From Ensifer adhaerens (GTDB taxonomy: Bacteria; Pseudomonadota; Alphaproteobacteria; Rhizobiales; Rhizobiaceae), in NCBI RefSeq assembly GCF_028993555.1, contig NZ_CP118610.1:2108001-2172000 (forward strand): 64,000 nt of DNA. The letters are read 5' to 3'. The notes below the pieces were generated by a model. It ran no database searches, was not told the DNA's origin, and saw nothing but the letters and a program-made list of their open reading frames with translations. Position numbers and translations under genes: made by a program. Below are positions 63,817 to 64,000 of this stretch, piece after piece; the first letter of the stretch is position 1, and each line of letters opens with the position of its first letter.

Positions 63817-64000
63817 GGCTTGCCAACACTTTGAAAAGCGGCCCGTTCCGGACTTCCGGACCAAGGAGGTTCTGGTCCGATACTATCGCACGGCCGGGCA
63901 TTATCCTATCTAAATTAGCGAACTCCGCCCCTCTATCGACACGGCTCCGCTCGGCATCGATTGCCCGATCGCAAGCTCACCTTTGGCCATGACACGCCGG

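Overview
The window is GC-rich DNA from an alphaproteobacterium, most likely a member of the Rhizobiaceae (Ensifer/Sinorhizobium/Rhizobium type). The grounds are a napEFDABC cluster in rhizobial order, several class III nucleotide cyclases with TolB-like and TPR tails, FixJ-type response regulators, many LysR regulators, and three copies of a 107-bp two-palindrome repeat resembling rhizobial RIME elements. There are no rRNA, tRNA, ribosomal or replication genes. The mix of transporters, regulators, redox enzymes and broken genes looks like accessory or chromid/plasmid DNA, but that is inference.

Layout. 0-5 kb: a cut-off TetR regulator, a Cache-HAMP cyclase, and a nucleobase deaminase with an NCS2 permease. 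5-8.7 kb: small secreted proteins, a GST, and a deletion scar fusing the remains of a LysR gene and a divergent hydrolase gene. 8.9-16.2 kb: aldo/keto reductase, LysR, DUF1254 protein, MFS exporter, NmrA-like reductase and AraC, with related promoter blocks repeated three times. 16.4-20.8 kb: a probable operon of two DUF1254 proteins, a DUF3302 membrane protein and an HlyD-type protein. 20.9-24.8 kb: M81 peptidase and an amino-acid-binding protein divergent from a LysR. 25-32 kb: an unknown membrane protein, an EF-G paralogue, GST, RibD-like reductase, an outer-membrane protein and an aldo/keto reductase. 32.5-36.6 kb: a cyclase-TPR protein, a Xre/RES toxin-antitoxin pair with a palindromic operator, and a GNAT. 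36.6-45 kb: a TetA-like exporter, GNAT, GFA enzyme, DUF3883 nuclease-like protein, zinc-ribbon cyclase, a fourth DUF1254 protein, a beta-barrel protein and a YCII protein. 45.6-50.4 kb: the complete periplasmic nitrate reductase operon behind an FNR/FixK-type box. 50.7-54.5 kb: DUF4180 protein, GNAT, and an EmrB-type exporter divergent from its LysR. 54.5-59.4 kb: a two-component module (receiver, FixJ-like regulator, frameshifted kinase) next to a Tat-exported sulfatase. 59.5-63.8 kb: two more cyclase-TPR proteins, one with a C-terminal rhodanese domain.

How they work together. The nap genes form one translationally linked transcript, probably switched on at low oxygen. The two-component module and the sulfatase share an identical 19-bp CTAG-centred site, found only upstream of the receiver gene and between the kinase and sulfatase genes, so a private regulon is likely. 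Five class III cyclases in 64 kb suggest heavy use of cyclic nucleotides. The most interesting signals are the 19-bp site, the cyclase-rhodanese fusion, the duplicated promoter blocks around 8.7-12.9 kb, and the DUF1254 expansion (four genes).
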